Shown here in pieces: positions 37,047 through 49,800 of a DNA stretch of 64,000 bases (position 1 is the first letter of the stretch; every line of letters starts with the position of its first letter). The stretch spans positions 3,203,001 through 3,267,000 of the forward strand of contig JAJNNQ010000075.1 of NCBI GenBank assembly GCA_027886175.1, in the 5' to 3' direction. The position numbers and the translations under genes are program-made. Source of the stretch: Phylloscopus collybita (Eukaryota; Chordata; Aves; Passeriformes; Phylloscopidae). The notes under the pieces are model-generated. The model did no database searches and was not told the DNA's origin. It saw nothing but the letters and a program-made list of their open reading frames with translations.

Positions 37047-37315
37047 CATAAAACCACAGAATGGTTCAGTCAAAAAGGACCTTCAAGATCATCTTATTCC
37101 AACCCCCTGCCATGAGCAGGGGCACTTTCCACTATCCCAGGTTGCTCCAAGCCCCATCCAACCTCACCATGAACACCTCCAGGGATGAGGCAGCCACAGC
37201 TTCTCTGAGCAACCTGTGCCAGGGTCTCACCATCCTCACAGTAAAAGATTTCTTTCTAATATCTAATCTACATCTGCCTTCTTTCAGTTTAGAGCCATTT
37301 CCACTTGTTCCCCCA
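37047..37315 (-). mobile_element. CR1 LINE 3' fragment, about 270 bp
   Basis: The plus strand reads CATAAAACCACAGAATGGTT and AAGGACCTTCAAGATCATCT. Later come CCAGGTTGCTCCAAGCCCCA, CACCTCCAGGGATGAGGCAG and ATTTCTTTCTAATATCTAAT. This is the reverse complement of a CR1 3' end, truncated where ORF2 would begin. Confidence 0.9.
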
Positions 37316-39914
37316 CCACAACCCATCCAACTTCAATACTTTCCTTGAGAAAATAAATCCCTGCTTCTGAAGCTGCAGCTGGATATCATGAGTGGCAAAA
37401 GGGGCTGATTTAACCAGCACAGAGATCAAGGCTGGAGGATACTGCTGTAGTCCTCCCTCCATCACCAGCACGATCCAGGCCACAAAGCCAAACTCCTGCA
37501 GTGGCAGTTTTTGTGGTCTCTCAGCTCAAGTCCAGCTCTCAGACCAGAAATACAAGGGCAACAAGGTAAGGAAGAGGACCTAACAAACTCCTGCAAATCA
37601 TTCAATGCAAGAACAAGTCCTTGGAGAAGTGGATCAATGAAACCTGCTTTAAAGAGATTGGAAGGATTTTACAGAGAAATTTTGGAAATTTGTAGAAACT
37701 TCTGCTCTGGGGTAATATGTAGTGTCCTCATAGCATTGCATTTCCATTAGTGGAGGCACTGAAAGAGACTTTTACTTTATCCAGCGATTAATATTTGCAA
37801 AAGGGGTAGGAATTTTGATATTTACAATCAGTGCCGCTTCACTAGACTTGGCTGAAATGGGAAAGGATTCCAAGGTATGGAAGAGTGAAGGGGGAAAACA
37901 CATCAAGAGAAAGCAAGGCAGTGTTGGTTTTTTATCTCCAGTATATCAGAAATCAACGTCCTTAGCTACTGACCGTGGCATCCTGCTATTGCAGGAACTG
38001 GCCCTTGAAAGGTATGCAAAGATGGCTCAGTAATTTCAGAGGTTCAGGATGACTCTGCCACTTCCCATTAGCATTTTCAGGAAAAGCTGGGCACCCAGTG
38101 GGAGGAGGAGAGCAAACACAAGGCGATTGTCTGAGTAACTTTCACATACATTCACACAGGCGGCTGTGCAGTGAATGGTCCCATTGAAAGTGTTTCAAAG
38201 CCAGGCACGAGATTGGTAGCAGGAAAAAAAGTTTTTGTTGGAAAGTATTAGCACTGGAAATAAATACCTGTTGTGCTCTGCCCATGGCAAGGTTGCAGCT
38301 TATCTCCCCAGCAGCAAGAAAGTAACACAGGCCCTCCAGCAAAACAGCAAACAGCAGGATTAATCAATAACACCCAAAAAGGAGACAGTGCAGGAACAAG
38401 CTGTTACTGCTTTACTCAGAGGCCAGACCTGCTCTAAGAAACCACTATCAAGAATTCAAGGATGAGACAGAAAAAAGGCTTTTAAGATCAATTACTCTTT
38501 GCAAAAGATCCCCTGTGATGGAGTTTCCATGGGTCTAGGCAAGGTAACACAGGTTTTGGTGGGAACCAGGGCCACCATTCATCCTCTGAGTCCCAGCAGG
38601 GTAAACATAATGCTTGGGACAGTAGAAATGACAGAGCCTGCACCAGGCAGAAGAAAAAAAAAAATACAAGGAAAACTGCTGATACTGCAGTCGAGGGGAT
38701 TGAAAAGCTGAACTGACTTAGAGCAGGTCACTTCCACAGTGCTCGGAACTGCCTTCAAATTATCCGGTCAAATGAGCGTTAGATAAGCAGAGTCCTTCTG
38801 GGCCTTCAGGGGAATTCAGACAAGAGGGGCATTCAGCAGCTGGGTGATGACTAAAACTTTCTGCAGGTGGGGGATAAATCCCTTCTGTGACCCGAGACTC
38901 AGCTGCTGCTGGAGGGCAGGCTGGGAGGGTGCCCGAGGGCACCAGGGTGGCTGAGGTGGGGCGAGGTCAGAGTCCGTGTCTGTGTCTGTCCTGCCCAGTC
39001 ACCACATCCCTGAGCTCTTTGAGGAACCTTATTTCAAGAAGGGATTTTTTTTTTTTTTTTTTTGCTCAGATTTGTATTTCTGTCAGGTTTCCTAAGTGGC
39101 CAGGAAATCCCCTTATGCAATCAGTGTGCATGACTGTAACTCTGCTCATGACCAACAATTTTTACCTTGCCAATGCTTGGCTCTCAGAAGTCCAAAGAAA
39201 GGTTTTTTCAACACATGATGTGAAAATGGTGGATGAGGAGAGCAAGGTGTTTGGGATCAAAGGGTTTAAGCAAAGCATGGGATCACAGTCTCTCTGTCCC
39301 TTTCATAACACCAGAGGTGAGGAAAAATCCCTGTAGAAAAGCTGGAGGATGCCCACTCCCAGACACACCTCAGATTGCAGAGATGGACAGGAGATGGAGA
39401 GCATTCCCATCTCTACCTGCCTGCAGCCAGGGCTGGGCCTGCTCTGGGACCCTGGCAAGCACTCTGAGGCTTTGTGCAGAGGAGGAACCTGGAGAGAACC
39501 ACATCTGCAGTCTGGCACAGGGCTGTCCTTGGAGATAGCCTGGCTGGGGATGGAGAGTGCTGGGAAACTGGAGTCTGGCTGCTGCCAGTGTGTCACTGCA
39601 GAGCTGGGCAAGCTGCCTGCTCCCTAATGCCTCCAGTCCTGGCAGAAACTGGGATACAGCTCTGTCCCCACACTGGGCTCTGAAATCAACTGAAGGAGGC
39701 AGGGGTTGTTCATCAGCCATCCCAAGCCTGTCCCTGTGACCCTTGTGAAGGGAAAGGGCACAGTTTCTCCAGCAGGTCTACATACACAGCTGCTGATGAT
39801 TCAAAGTGTATCAGTAAGGTCAGTGAAGGACACTGAACTCATTGCTCCCACTTCTCTTTCCTTTCCTTTTCTTGTCAAAACAAAGATCTTCTTTTTCATG
39901 TGCTATCTGAGGAG
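37316..39914. other. Noncoding stretch with T19 run
   Basis: No gene recognised. It includes an uninterrupted run of 19 T at 39045-39063. Confidence 0.5.
39045..39063. repeat. T19 homopolymer
   Basis: Nineteen T in a row after AAGAAGGGA. There is no retrocopy that would explain it as a reversed poly(A) tail. Confidence 0.85.
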
Positions 39915-40070
39915 AATGGAATCATTCAGGTCAGAAAGGTCCTCTGGGTATCTCCAATCCAATCTCCTGCTCTAAGAAGGGTCATCTTCAAACTTTGGTC
40001 AGGATCTTACCCAGGTGACTCTGGTTATTTCCAGGTGTGGAGATAGCACAGTGTCCTGTGTACCTGTCCC
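39915..40070 (-). mobile_element. Probable diverged CR1 fragment
   Basis: GAATGGAATCATTCAGGTCAG, then AAAGGTCCTCTGGGTATCTCCAATCCAATCTCCTGCTC-like sequence, and later ACCCAGGTGACTCTGGTTATTTCCAGGTGTGGAG resemble the reversed 3' end of a CR1 subfamily whose consensus reads 'GACCTCTGGAGATC...CCAACCCCCTGCTC'. It is strongly diverged, so the call is tentative. Confidence 0.55.
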
Positions 40071-41400
40071 CTCTCCAGGTGAAAAAGGTTTCCTTTGCTG
40101 TGCAGGGCTCCATCACAGAAATGTTCAGACTGGAGGGAATGTGAATGTTCTGTATGGATGCACCAGAAGGAGCAAATGGCAGGGAAGGGCTACACAAGCT
40201 GCACATTCTGGTGGCACCTAGCAGAAAAGCCAGCAAGATCCCAGCACATTTCCATACACCATCTCAGGACACTCAGGATAGGATACAATGGCCAGTGAGT
40301 AGATCCTGGTGACTTTCAGATATGGGCCAGGATGGAGAGGTTCAACTGGTGACATCCCTTGTTCTCCATGGCTTTGCAAGGAACCCTGGACAGATGACTT
40401 GGCCTCAAGTGTTGTAGTGCCAGACTTGTAGGTACACACAGCTGCTGTGGGCATGAAAGTCTGGATGCAATGAGTGACAACAACTTTTTTTCTTTTTATT
40501 TGGGTTTAAAATTTAATCAACTCCCAACAAATACCTCCTGTTATTTGTCAAATATCTGTGTGAGCAGCAAAAACAAGTTCCTGCACTTTTGGCAGCAAAT
40601 CTTTAAGTATTTGCTGATGAGAACTAACTTTCTCCACTCCATTTCATGTGTCTCCTCTGCTCTGCCTGATAAATTGGCTCCCACATCTCCATCTCTGCTG
40701 AGCAAAAACTGATTAGGAGCAAACATAAGAGAAACAAATAAAAGAAGGTTCCTGCCGGTTTGGAGATGAAAGGGTGCTTTTAAATCATTAAGAAAATAAC
40801 TGAGGGAGGTTTTCTTCCTCCAAAGCAGGAGCCCAGATCAGCTTTTAATTATTTCCTCACCCCTACAGCCCCCTTGGGAAGTCATTGCCCCAGCTGGTTG
40901 AGCTCATTGTGGCCGAGAAGCAAGAGCAGGAGGCTGCAAGACAGGATGTCTGGGCTCCCCTCTGGTTCTGTCCCTGACCTGCTGTGGGAAACACAGCTCA
41001 GCCCTGCTCCTGATGGGTCAAGCCTGCCTGAGGAGTGGGTTTATGCAGCATATGTCACTGCAGTTGTGGTTTTCACTGACTGACCACTACGGCACTCTAA
41101 TGCTTCCTTGTCTTCTGGAAGTGTCAGCAAGATTAGTTGGTGTTTGCTCAACACTGGACAGATGCAAGGGGAGGGGAAAAGTTCCCTGCCAGCTCTTTCT
41201 TCTCACTGTGCAGATGCAATTCTCTCTCGTTTTCAAGGCCTGCCAGGATCCCTGTGCTTTCCTTTGCCTCATCCCCTCCTGTGGCCCTTGCAAACCAAGG
41301 TCCCAGAGCAGAGCCTGTCCACCCAGCATGACAGGAGTCTTCCATGGGAAAAATAAGGCTCTTAAAAAGCCCTTCTCTTTCATATCTTGTTTTTGTGTCA
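40071..41400. other. Noncoding stretch
   Basis: No gene, RNA gene or repeat that I can support. Confidence 0.5.
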
Positions 41401-41830
41401 TCATAGAATCATCAAATGGTTTGGGTTGGAAGAGACCTTCAAGATCATCTTGCTCTAAACATCCTGCCAATAGGCAGGGACACCTTCCACTAGACCAGGT
41501 TGCTCAGGGCCCCATCCAGCCTGGCCTTGAACACCTCCAGGGATGGGGAAACCACAGCTTCTCTGAGCAGCCTGTGCCAGGGCCTAAGCACCCTCACAGT
41601 AAAGAATTTTTTTTCCTAACATCTAATCTAAATCTGTCCTCTGGCAGAATGAAGCCATTCTGCCTTGTCCTATCACTGAGGGCCCTTCTCAAAACTCTCT
41701 CTTCAGCTCTCTTGTAGCCCTTTTAGGTCCTGGCAGGGGCTTTAATGTTTCACCAGAGCCCCAGTTTATCTTGTCCACGTGGAACAACCCCAGCTCTAAC
41801 AGCCTCCAGAAGTTCTCCATCCCTCAGAGC
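41401..41830 (-). mobile_element. CR1 LINE fragment, about 430 bp
   Basis: It begins TCATAGAATCATCAAATGG, then GTTTGGGTTGGAAGAGACC. It continues through CACCTTCCACTAGACCAGGT, GCCTTGAACACCTCCAGGGA, CTTGTCCTATCACTGAGGGC and CAGCTCTCTTGTAGCCC. This is the reversed 3' end of an avian CR1, and it is relatively well preserved. A 234-codon plus-strand frame that runs through it is a by-product. Confidence 0.93.
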
Positions 41831-44800
41831 ACGGCCCAAGCTCCATGCTGGACAAGCTGAAAAACATCCACAAAGCTGACTTGACCATCAGCCCTGGGGT
41901 ATAAAAAGTTCCCCTGCCAGTTCTCTGTGCCTTCCTCAGCTCTCCATGCTAATGCAAGCAGCACAATTCCCTCTGTCTGAGACACTGTTGGGAGGAACTG
42001 AAAGTGGTGACGCAGCACCACAGGTGGCACACACCCCAGTGCCACCGCACCAGGGTGCAGAGCAGCCTGGCTGCCTTGCTCTGAGCACACTCTGCAATGC
42101 AGGTGCCTTTCTCCCGAGGGGGACCAGCCAAGAACTGCACCAGCTCAACAGCACAAAGCCAAGGCACGACCTGCCTCTGGCAGGGACATCCCATTTGTCT
42201 CATCTATGGTCCTGCTGCCTTGTCATTCCCCATGCTGAGCACTGCCTGCATTCATTGAGCATCTCCTGATGCCTCCAGGTCTGGCTTGAGCTGGCAGAGA
42301 GTCTGCAGCAGGGCTGCTGTGTCCCACAGATCCCTTCTGCTGTGTGAGCACAGGTCAGGGTATAACACAGACACAGCTTGTAGGAAGCACAGACAGACCA
42401 CGTGTAGCCACACTGGTCAACCCCACAGCCCCATGGGGTATGTCAGGAGCTCTGGTTTTGTAGCCACGGCCCATGCTTGGCAGACCTCTCCAGCTTTCAT
42501 GTTTCCTTTGCTCCACCCATTTCATCTTTCCTTTGCTCCGCCCTTTCTCTAGCCACAGAACTGAAGTCAGCACATGTGCTCTGCTCCTCTCTGCAGAGTG
42601 CTGTGGCTATTTCTCCAAGCCAACACCACCATGGGGACAAACACTGCTTTTTTAATGAGACCCATGGGGAATAACCACGGAGAGTGCAGAAAAACAGCGG
42701 CCAAGCAGCACCACAACTCTGCACAACTGAACTACTGTTTGAGGAATGAAGAAATCCTATTTTCTGTGACCCCCCGCATTTGCCCTGCTCCACTCCCTCT
42801 TTGCCTGAAGCTTAGACACTACCATGATTCATCCCCAGGAACAAGAGGCAGGTTAGCTCTGAGTTTCTTCTGATCCCTCCCTGGTGCCTGCAAAATTCCA
42901 CATTGCCACTGGCTGAAGCAGCTGCTGCTGAGTGCTGAGCCAGACTCTGAGGCTCCTCTGTGTTGCAGATCATCAGGGCTGTGGGGCAGGGATACAAAAC
43001 CAGCAGCATTGCTTCAGGGGAACAACACATATCTGGCTGCAATGGGGGAAAAGGAATGAATAACTGGACTTGCTTCCAGCTAAAGGCTGACTTCAGTGAA
43101 GAGCATTTGACTTCATGCCAACCCCAGAGCCAGCAGATCTTGAGGGGAAAAGAAGCAACCCAACAACAAAAGTTCAAAGTGAAGCATTCCTGTACTTGGA
43201 AGAAGGTTTCATGAGGCCTTGGCTCAGGATTTTTTTAAACATTATCCATATCATAACCAAAATGAGGGCAGGAATCTCAGCAGTTGAAGGGACCAAACAG
43301 TTCTGAAAGCTTTCTGACAAGGATTCTCAGGTGACCCTGCCAAGAGCAATCCCTTACCATGTTGGAGCCTCTGCTGGGGCAAGACTCCTGCTGCTGCCAA
43401 ACTTCTCAGCTTCAACAGAGAAGAGCAGTATGAGACATCAAGAAGAATTTATTCATCCATCTCCTAACCCTCCACTTTTGTCATGCTTCTGATTAAGCAT
43501 TGTCTCCTTAAAGCCCAGGTTTCCCTCACCAAGCTCCTCTCTGGTGCTCTGCTCTGCATGTGCACATCCCAGTGACAAGAGAGCAGCTTGGGAAGGGGGC
43601 TAGCAAACCCTCCCAAAAGGGGTGGGTAGGTCCCCTGCAAGCTTTTGCAGGGAAACAGGTGTGTTGCAGGCAGAGACATTGCATATCTACAGGTCTCCTT
43701 CATTTCAGGCACCTCTTTCACTCAGCTGTTTGTGGTCAGCACAAAGACAAGGCATGAGGATGGCTCCCTCAAAGTCAAAGTCTCCCCGAATTTATGTGCA
43801 CAGGAAGCAGGGATTTTGTTAGTAATGCTGCAGAGCACCTCCTGGCCACGTAATAGTCTCACAAAGCTTTTCATGACTCTTGCTAAGAGGGACCAGTGAC
43901 CAGCTGCTGGTTCAGAGTCACAGGGGTTTAAGGCACATGGAATGAGCAGTGCTCAGCAATCAGCCCTCTTGCAAAACCCAGCACTGACCACTTCTGCCAA
44001 GCCCACAATTTCCTTTTGAGCAATAATTTTGCTGTGTTGATTTGGAGATTTCCAGCAATGGAGAACCTACCGTGCACCAGCTACCGCAGGTGGCTGGTCA
44101 CAGTGGTCTGCAGCCTCGACCAGTTAAAGCCAGGAGGCCATCGGACTGACTCTGTGGCCTCTGCTCCACATCATTGGATGTGGTTTGGTTTTCCCAGTGG
44201 GGCTGAAGTATTGTTCACCCCTTGAAAAGTCTTTGCATCCACCTCATCCAGTTCAGCTCCTTCTTTTCTGAACTTCAGTGCTGCTTTAGGCACAGCTGTG
44301 TCTCATCATCCACAGTGGCCAAGAACAGCTGTGTTCTGCTCCCTGCTCTGATGCCCTTGATTCCCCTCAAGGCCATGTTACACAAGATCTTCTCAGATGT
44401 TCAAAAACCAAGAGCCACCTCAGGGCCAGGAAAGGCCAAATCAACATCTGCTGGACAAGTTTCTCAAAGAAATCACAGTGAGGGTGCAGGACAGACACAC
44501 AGGACCTGTGGATGTTATCATCTGGGTGTAGTTTTATTAAGACTCAACATCTTGTGCTCTCATAGTCTCCACTGACCCCCAGCACACACACTTTTGGTGA
44601 TCCTGGTAGTGCCAGCAGTCTGGAATTTCAATTCCAGTCATCCTGCCATCTTGCAGGCCCATGGGTAGAGGCAGGTAATCTGTCCCTAGATCACCTCATC
44701 CTTTCAGCCAGAGGCTGCCTTAAGCCTGGGGACAGCCACTTCCATGGCTTTGGGGTCCAGTGTGCAACTTGTTCTCCCCAGGAGCATCAGATCCCTGGAG

Positions 44801-46800
44801 ACACTCTGGGCAACTGAGGTGCCCCATGGTGTGGATGTAGGCAGTGTGGAAAGCCTGGATATGCCTTTTCCTCGAGTCAAACCCCAGGCAAACAATTAGT
44901 TGAATCCCTGTGAAAACCCACCACCAAGTGCTGATAAACCCAAACCCCTTAGGAGCCCTTTGCATGACCTCAGTGGCCAACAAACTGCTGACGTCACCCC
45001 CATTTTCATCTCGACATCCCTGTGGCCACTCTGTCTCTGCTCTGGTTGTCTCCCTAGCATTTTCTGACTGAACTCAAACCTCCTCCCCAGCATTCTGCAC
45101 CATCAGAGAAGCCACTTTGCCTTTCAGCTGCCAATTTCACGCAAATCTTTGATTTGCCAGCACCTGCCAGGTGGGACCCGGCAGGATCCCTGAGCAGTGC
45201 AAGAGCCGCAGGGATGATCCACGCAATGCCTGAGCTGCAACCGGATCTGGAGAGGGAATGCTAGCCTGTGAGATCTGACAGGCTCATAACAAACCCAGCT
45301 GGCTGGCACACACACCAAGCCCAAAACACCCCAGGCCACCCCCCTCCCACCCTTCTGATACCATCACACCCCTCAGCAGTTAATTAAAAAAGGATTAAAG
45401 CAAGGCTGTAAGGACGTGGGCGATGCTGAGGTCAAGGGATGCCTTGCAAACCTACGCCAAGCCCTGCAGCTGGTGCTGGGACATGGGGGCTGCCTGCTGG
45501 TGACTCCAGCTTCTCCAAGAATAAGGCAGGTCTAATCCAAGACCCAGGCAACCTATCCAGGCTGCTTGCCTATGGCAGCGCTGCTCTGTACAGAGAGCTG
45601 CAGGACAAGGATTGGGATCAGGGATGTGGGAGTCTGCAGGGTAAGAGAGCAAGCAGTTATGGCTTGTTTGCCAATGCTTCCATGCTGTCCTGCTGGCCCT
45701 TCCTGGGGCTTGTGTTAGGCTGTGTCACCTTCCAGAGCTCACACCTTTATCCCACATGAGCCACATGCACCCATCCCAACCCTGGCAGTGAGGTTCATCT
45801 CGTGCAAGCAGCTCTGTCACAATAGTACAGGCTGTTCCTACCCACTCCCTGTTTCCAAAAATATGAATGTTTCACCAGGGCAGCACTCAGAGGCTTTTTC
45901 CAGCCAGAGTGATGCCAGGTAGATAGGTCCTTCCCACATCCAGCCTCATAGCCCTGGGAGTATGTGTATGGATGAGGCACAATGCCAGAGTCCCTCATCT
46001 CACCTGGCTGAGATGTCATGATCATGGATGGCTGGAAGTCACCTCTGCACAGGGATTAACCCTGGAGTTAGAGCCTCTGTATCAGTGAGTTACACCTTCA
46101 AGGGGGGACATTTTTTCACAAGGAAGTAGAAAACACCCTGGCTGACTCAGAGGACACTCCTACCCTCTTCAAAGGTCTTTGGGAGCAGACTCCATGACAT
46201 ATCTGGGAAGCTCCCACATGGAGAAAAGCAGAGGGCAAAGCTCAGCAGGAAGGGTAGGGGCAAATAGGGAGCCTGTGGAAGATGTGTTTTGCTGGCACAG
46301 AAACAAGGCAACAGGTCCAGGTCTGCAACTCACCCCTGAGTGGCAGGACATGTTGTATGGTAGCAACAGAAGAGATGTCTCAGGCTGGTGATGGACTGCA
46401 CCAACACTCCTGTTGGGAACCCTCTCAGCTTGTAATCACTGCATGGAGAACTGACCTGCAGGACACAAGTTGGCTCCTCAGCAGCAGCTTCATGTCCTGT
46501 CCAAGCCTATAATACAGAGCCAGCCCCTGGAGGGAAGACAGGTGAGTCCATGGCACATTAAGTACTCCCCACTTCACCCAAACCACTCTTACATCCCCCA
46601 ATGCATTTTTCTTCAGCCCCAAACCCACCTCTTTCAGAGTGGCTTGGCAATAACAAGCCTGAAGAGCTCAATAAAGTTCTTCATGGTCTTTTTATCTCTT
46701 TCCTCATTGCCTTTCCCTCCATCGCCTAAGGGACTCCTGCTCCCTAGAGCCAGCCGCTCCACGCAGGACCTCACCACTTTTTTACATCTTAAGTGTTCCT
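41831..46800. other. Noncoding stretch
   Basis: Five kilobases of moderately G+C-rich noncoding DNA. Many short open frames on both strands reflect base composition, and none resembles a protein I know. Confidence 0.5.
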
Positions 46801-46971
46801 AAAACAGAATGGTTTGAGTTGGAAGGGACCTTCAAGATCATCTCATTCCAACCCCTGCCATGGGCCGGGACACCCACCACCAGACCAGGTTGCTCATGGT
46901 TCCATCCAGTCAGGCGTGGAACACTTCCAGGGATGGGGCATCCACAGCTTCTCTGGGCAACCTATGTCAGT
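46801..46971 (-). mobile_element. CR1 LINE 3' fragment, about 170 bp
   Basis: AAAACAGAATGGTTTGAGTT is followed by GGAAGGGACCTTCAAGATCA, CAGACCAGGTTGCTCATGGT and ACTTCCAGGGATGGGGCATC. This is the reversed 3' terminus of a CR1 element, truncated within the 3' UTR. Confidence 0.92.
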
Positions 46972-49239
46972 CCCAGTGACCTCAGTAATTGCTGCTGTCC
47001 CCTAACCAACCCATCCTGCTGTCACCCAGCCCTGGAAAGTTTTCTCCCTCATTACCTTGCACTTGCCAGAGAGCAGCTGATTCATCCACTTTCTGCCTCA
47101 GGCATCCCACGCAGCCACTGATGATTGAGTTACTTAACGATTAAACAGAGCCTTAAATCTTTGCAGCACTTAACATGTATTGACTAATTAATCCAAGCCT
47201 TATCTGAGGTAGGTTAGTTCAGTCTTGTGTGTAGCTTCCCAACATGCCCACGGCTGCCTGATTGGTCAAAGGCAGAAGCAGCTCTGCAGAGGTGATGGGA
47301 TGTCCACCATCCCCACTGTGCACCCTTCAAAGAGGGATCCATGTAGCACTTCTGTGCTGTGACTTCAGAGATCACTGGGCCCAGGGGACCATGCCCCTGG
47401 TGCAAAACTCTTGCCAAGCTTGCCCTCAAATGGCCTTTTCTCCTGCATCTTCTCTGGCCCTCCATGATTGCTTCATTCCCTGCTCTCCCACCCAGTGGGG
47501 CTCTGGGCACATCCAGCAGCTGAAGCCAGCTTGCTTGGACAAGCAACAAGTCGCCCGAGGCTCTGCCAGATCTCGAGTGCAGGTGGGATAAACCTTCCCC
47601 TGGGGTCTGACTGGCAGCCATCCATGAGTTCTGCTGATGCAGGAGAATAAACCTGGCCTTAGGATGGTTACAGGTGAGCACAGCACACTGCCCTGCTGCA
47701 TCCTGCTGAAGTGACACCCGGGGGAGTCAGGCTTCCCCCTCAGCCTATTCATAGGGACTGTCTCAGCCACATCAAACCCCACATTCCAGTCTCACTGTCA
47801 GCAGGGAACAAGGCCAGGTGTAGGAGGCAGGGAACCCATTCCCTGCATAGATGAGCTGCACAGGAGCTTTGTGCAGGTAAGTGGGATGGGGAGGTGCAGG
47901 GACACACCCAGGGTGTTATGCAGAGTCTGTGGCAGAGGTCAGTGCCTCAGTGATTCCTAGTCCCAGGCTTTGGGAGGGGGAAAGGGAGGAGGTTTACAGT
48001 AACTAAAGCCAGGGAGTTGGGGACCTGAGCTGGGTTCTCAGCCACACAAGCCTTGGGGCCTGATCCTGAGAAAATCATCTCATTTTTCTCCAGTGCAGTC
48101 ACTCTGGTTCCAAGACTAAAGGAAAATGCTATGCTCCTTGCACCAAATTCCCAACCATTAGCTAAGAACAAGACAGACATCAAAACTCTTGCCATTCTAT
48201 AATCCTCTTGCACTGGAGCACAGGATCCCCCCCCCCAGCACAGTAGAGACCCAGAGATACAAGATTGTCTTTGACATAACACTGACACCAAAATGTTTCA
48301 GCCCACCTGAGTCCTCTGAACACTTCATGCCCTTTTTCTACCTCCCTGTCACCCCAGGGTTTCAGCTCAGTAATAACCCCAGCCTGACAGGCAGGTGATG
48401 AGCCTTGAGAGATGCTTGATGTGAAGGACATGGCAGAAGAAAGGGACTTTGTCAACCTAGGGAGTCACAGAGCAGCCAGGTGGAAGAGAGCTTAATCCAA
48501 ACAACCTTACTCTGGAAAGCCAGGACCAGTGGAGTCTGGATCTGCACAGCCCATGTTGTGGAGCCTGTAACAGCAAGGTGCTGGTTTGAGTCAAAAAGCA
48601 TCAGCCTGCAGGTTACAAAGGCATCTCTGCTGCTTGTAAGGGTGCCCTTCACATGCCCTCCACCTCATGTGGCTAAGGATGGGTTCCTGCTTACCCCGTG
48701 GATATCAACACCATTTGCTTGCTTTTTAACAGATCTAACAACACCAAATGCAGATGAGAAACTCCTCTCCCTATTAAATTCACCCCAGCAAATCCTGAGT
48801 AAAGCAGAGCAACTTGTGGACCGACACTTTTCCTCTAGGTTCTAAACCATCACATATATTTATTTTTTTTTCTTTGACTGAATATGTGCTGATCTCATTC
48901 ACCCTGGGAAAAGCACGGGGTGTTCTCATCCCGGCTATACCTGGCAAGCTGCACACACTGTGACAGAGGGAACGAACTTCTGAGCAGGCTCTGCAGTGGC
49001 TGCTGCCCGGCTCCTTGTGGCTCTTTGCTGGAGCGAGAGCCGGCTTCTTTACCTGGCATTCCCTGGGAGAGATGAAGGGTAAGTCAGCAAATCAGCTTCA
49101 TGCACTGCAGACATCCTCTGCTTTCAGCCATAGCAGAATTAGCTCAGGTCGGGATTTGCTGGGAGCTGGGCAGAAAAACATCAACAGGGCTTTTCCCCCA
49201 CCCCCTCCACCTCCTTTGGAGGCAAAAAAAAAAATGTTT
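46972..49239. other. Noncoding stretch before the second CpG island
   Basis: No gene recognised. A short poly(C) run (about 48228-48236) is present. At 49072-49080 an ATG-AAG-G is followed directly by the strong donor-like GTAAGT, discussed as a possible 5' exon end. Confidence 0.45.
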
Positions 49240-49800
49240 TTAATGTGCTGCGTGGAGGCAGGTTGTGGGAGTCGTGGTCCCCAGCACGGCTCAGCAAGCA
49301 CTGCCGGGGAAATCAACAGGGAACGTTCCTGATGCTATTTTAGACACCGGCAGAAAACGCCAGATAGCAACACCGAATTCGACGGGGCTGCACAAACCCC
49401 GGAGCAGCGGCAGCGGCACGGAACGCAGGGACCCGCTCCCACCGATGTGTGGGCTGTCAGTCGATTTGTTGATGTGTTTGCTAACCACGACGTTGCTTTG
49501 ACATGTCAGCTGGCGAGCCGGCGTCTGGATGCTTCGGTGTCATGCAGGCAGCTCCGTCTGAGCCCTGCGGAGAGCAGCTTAGATCCGCTGGCCGGGGTTA
49601 AAAATGAGCCGCAGTTAAGCTGCTGAAAGGGATCCGCGCTGCCGCCAACGTGAGTGCTCCGCGCCTGCCAGCGCAGGTGGAAGTTGCATGCCTGGCTCCA
49701 AGGGGGGATGCAGCTCTCGCCGGGTGACTGCCGGCTCCATCGGGAGCGTCCTGGCTTGCTTGCCCGGGAGAGGATGGAAAGAGGGCATCTTGCGGGACTG
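49240..49800. promoter_or_regulatory. CpG island, candidate promoter of the next plus-strand gene
   Basis: By eye about 45 CpG occur in 560 bases of G+C-rich sequence, close to the number expected without CpG depletion, against strong depletion on either side. The island contains a TTAAAAAT motif (about 49599-49606) and a GTGAGT donor-like site after GCCGCCAAC (49650). From mammalian gene order (GPR20 followed on the same strand by SLC45A4) it is a reasonable candidate for an SLC45A4 5' end. No SLC45A4 coding exon is seen in the window, so the link is inference. It could instead be an orphan island. Confidence 0.55.

Noticed and set aside
41013..41717. 234-codon plus-strand frame
   Set aside because: Its second half reads through the reversed CR1 fragment at 41401-41830, and the first half has no resemblance to a protein.
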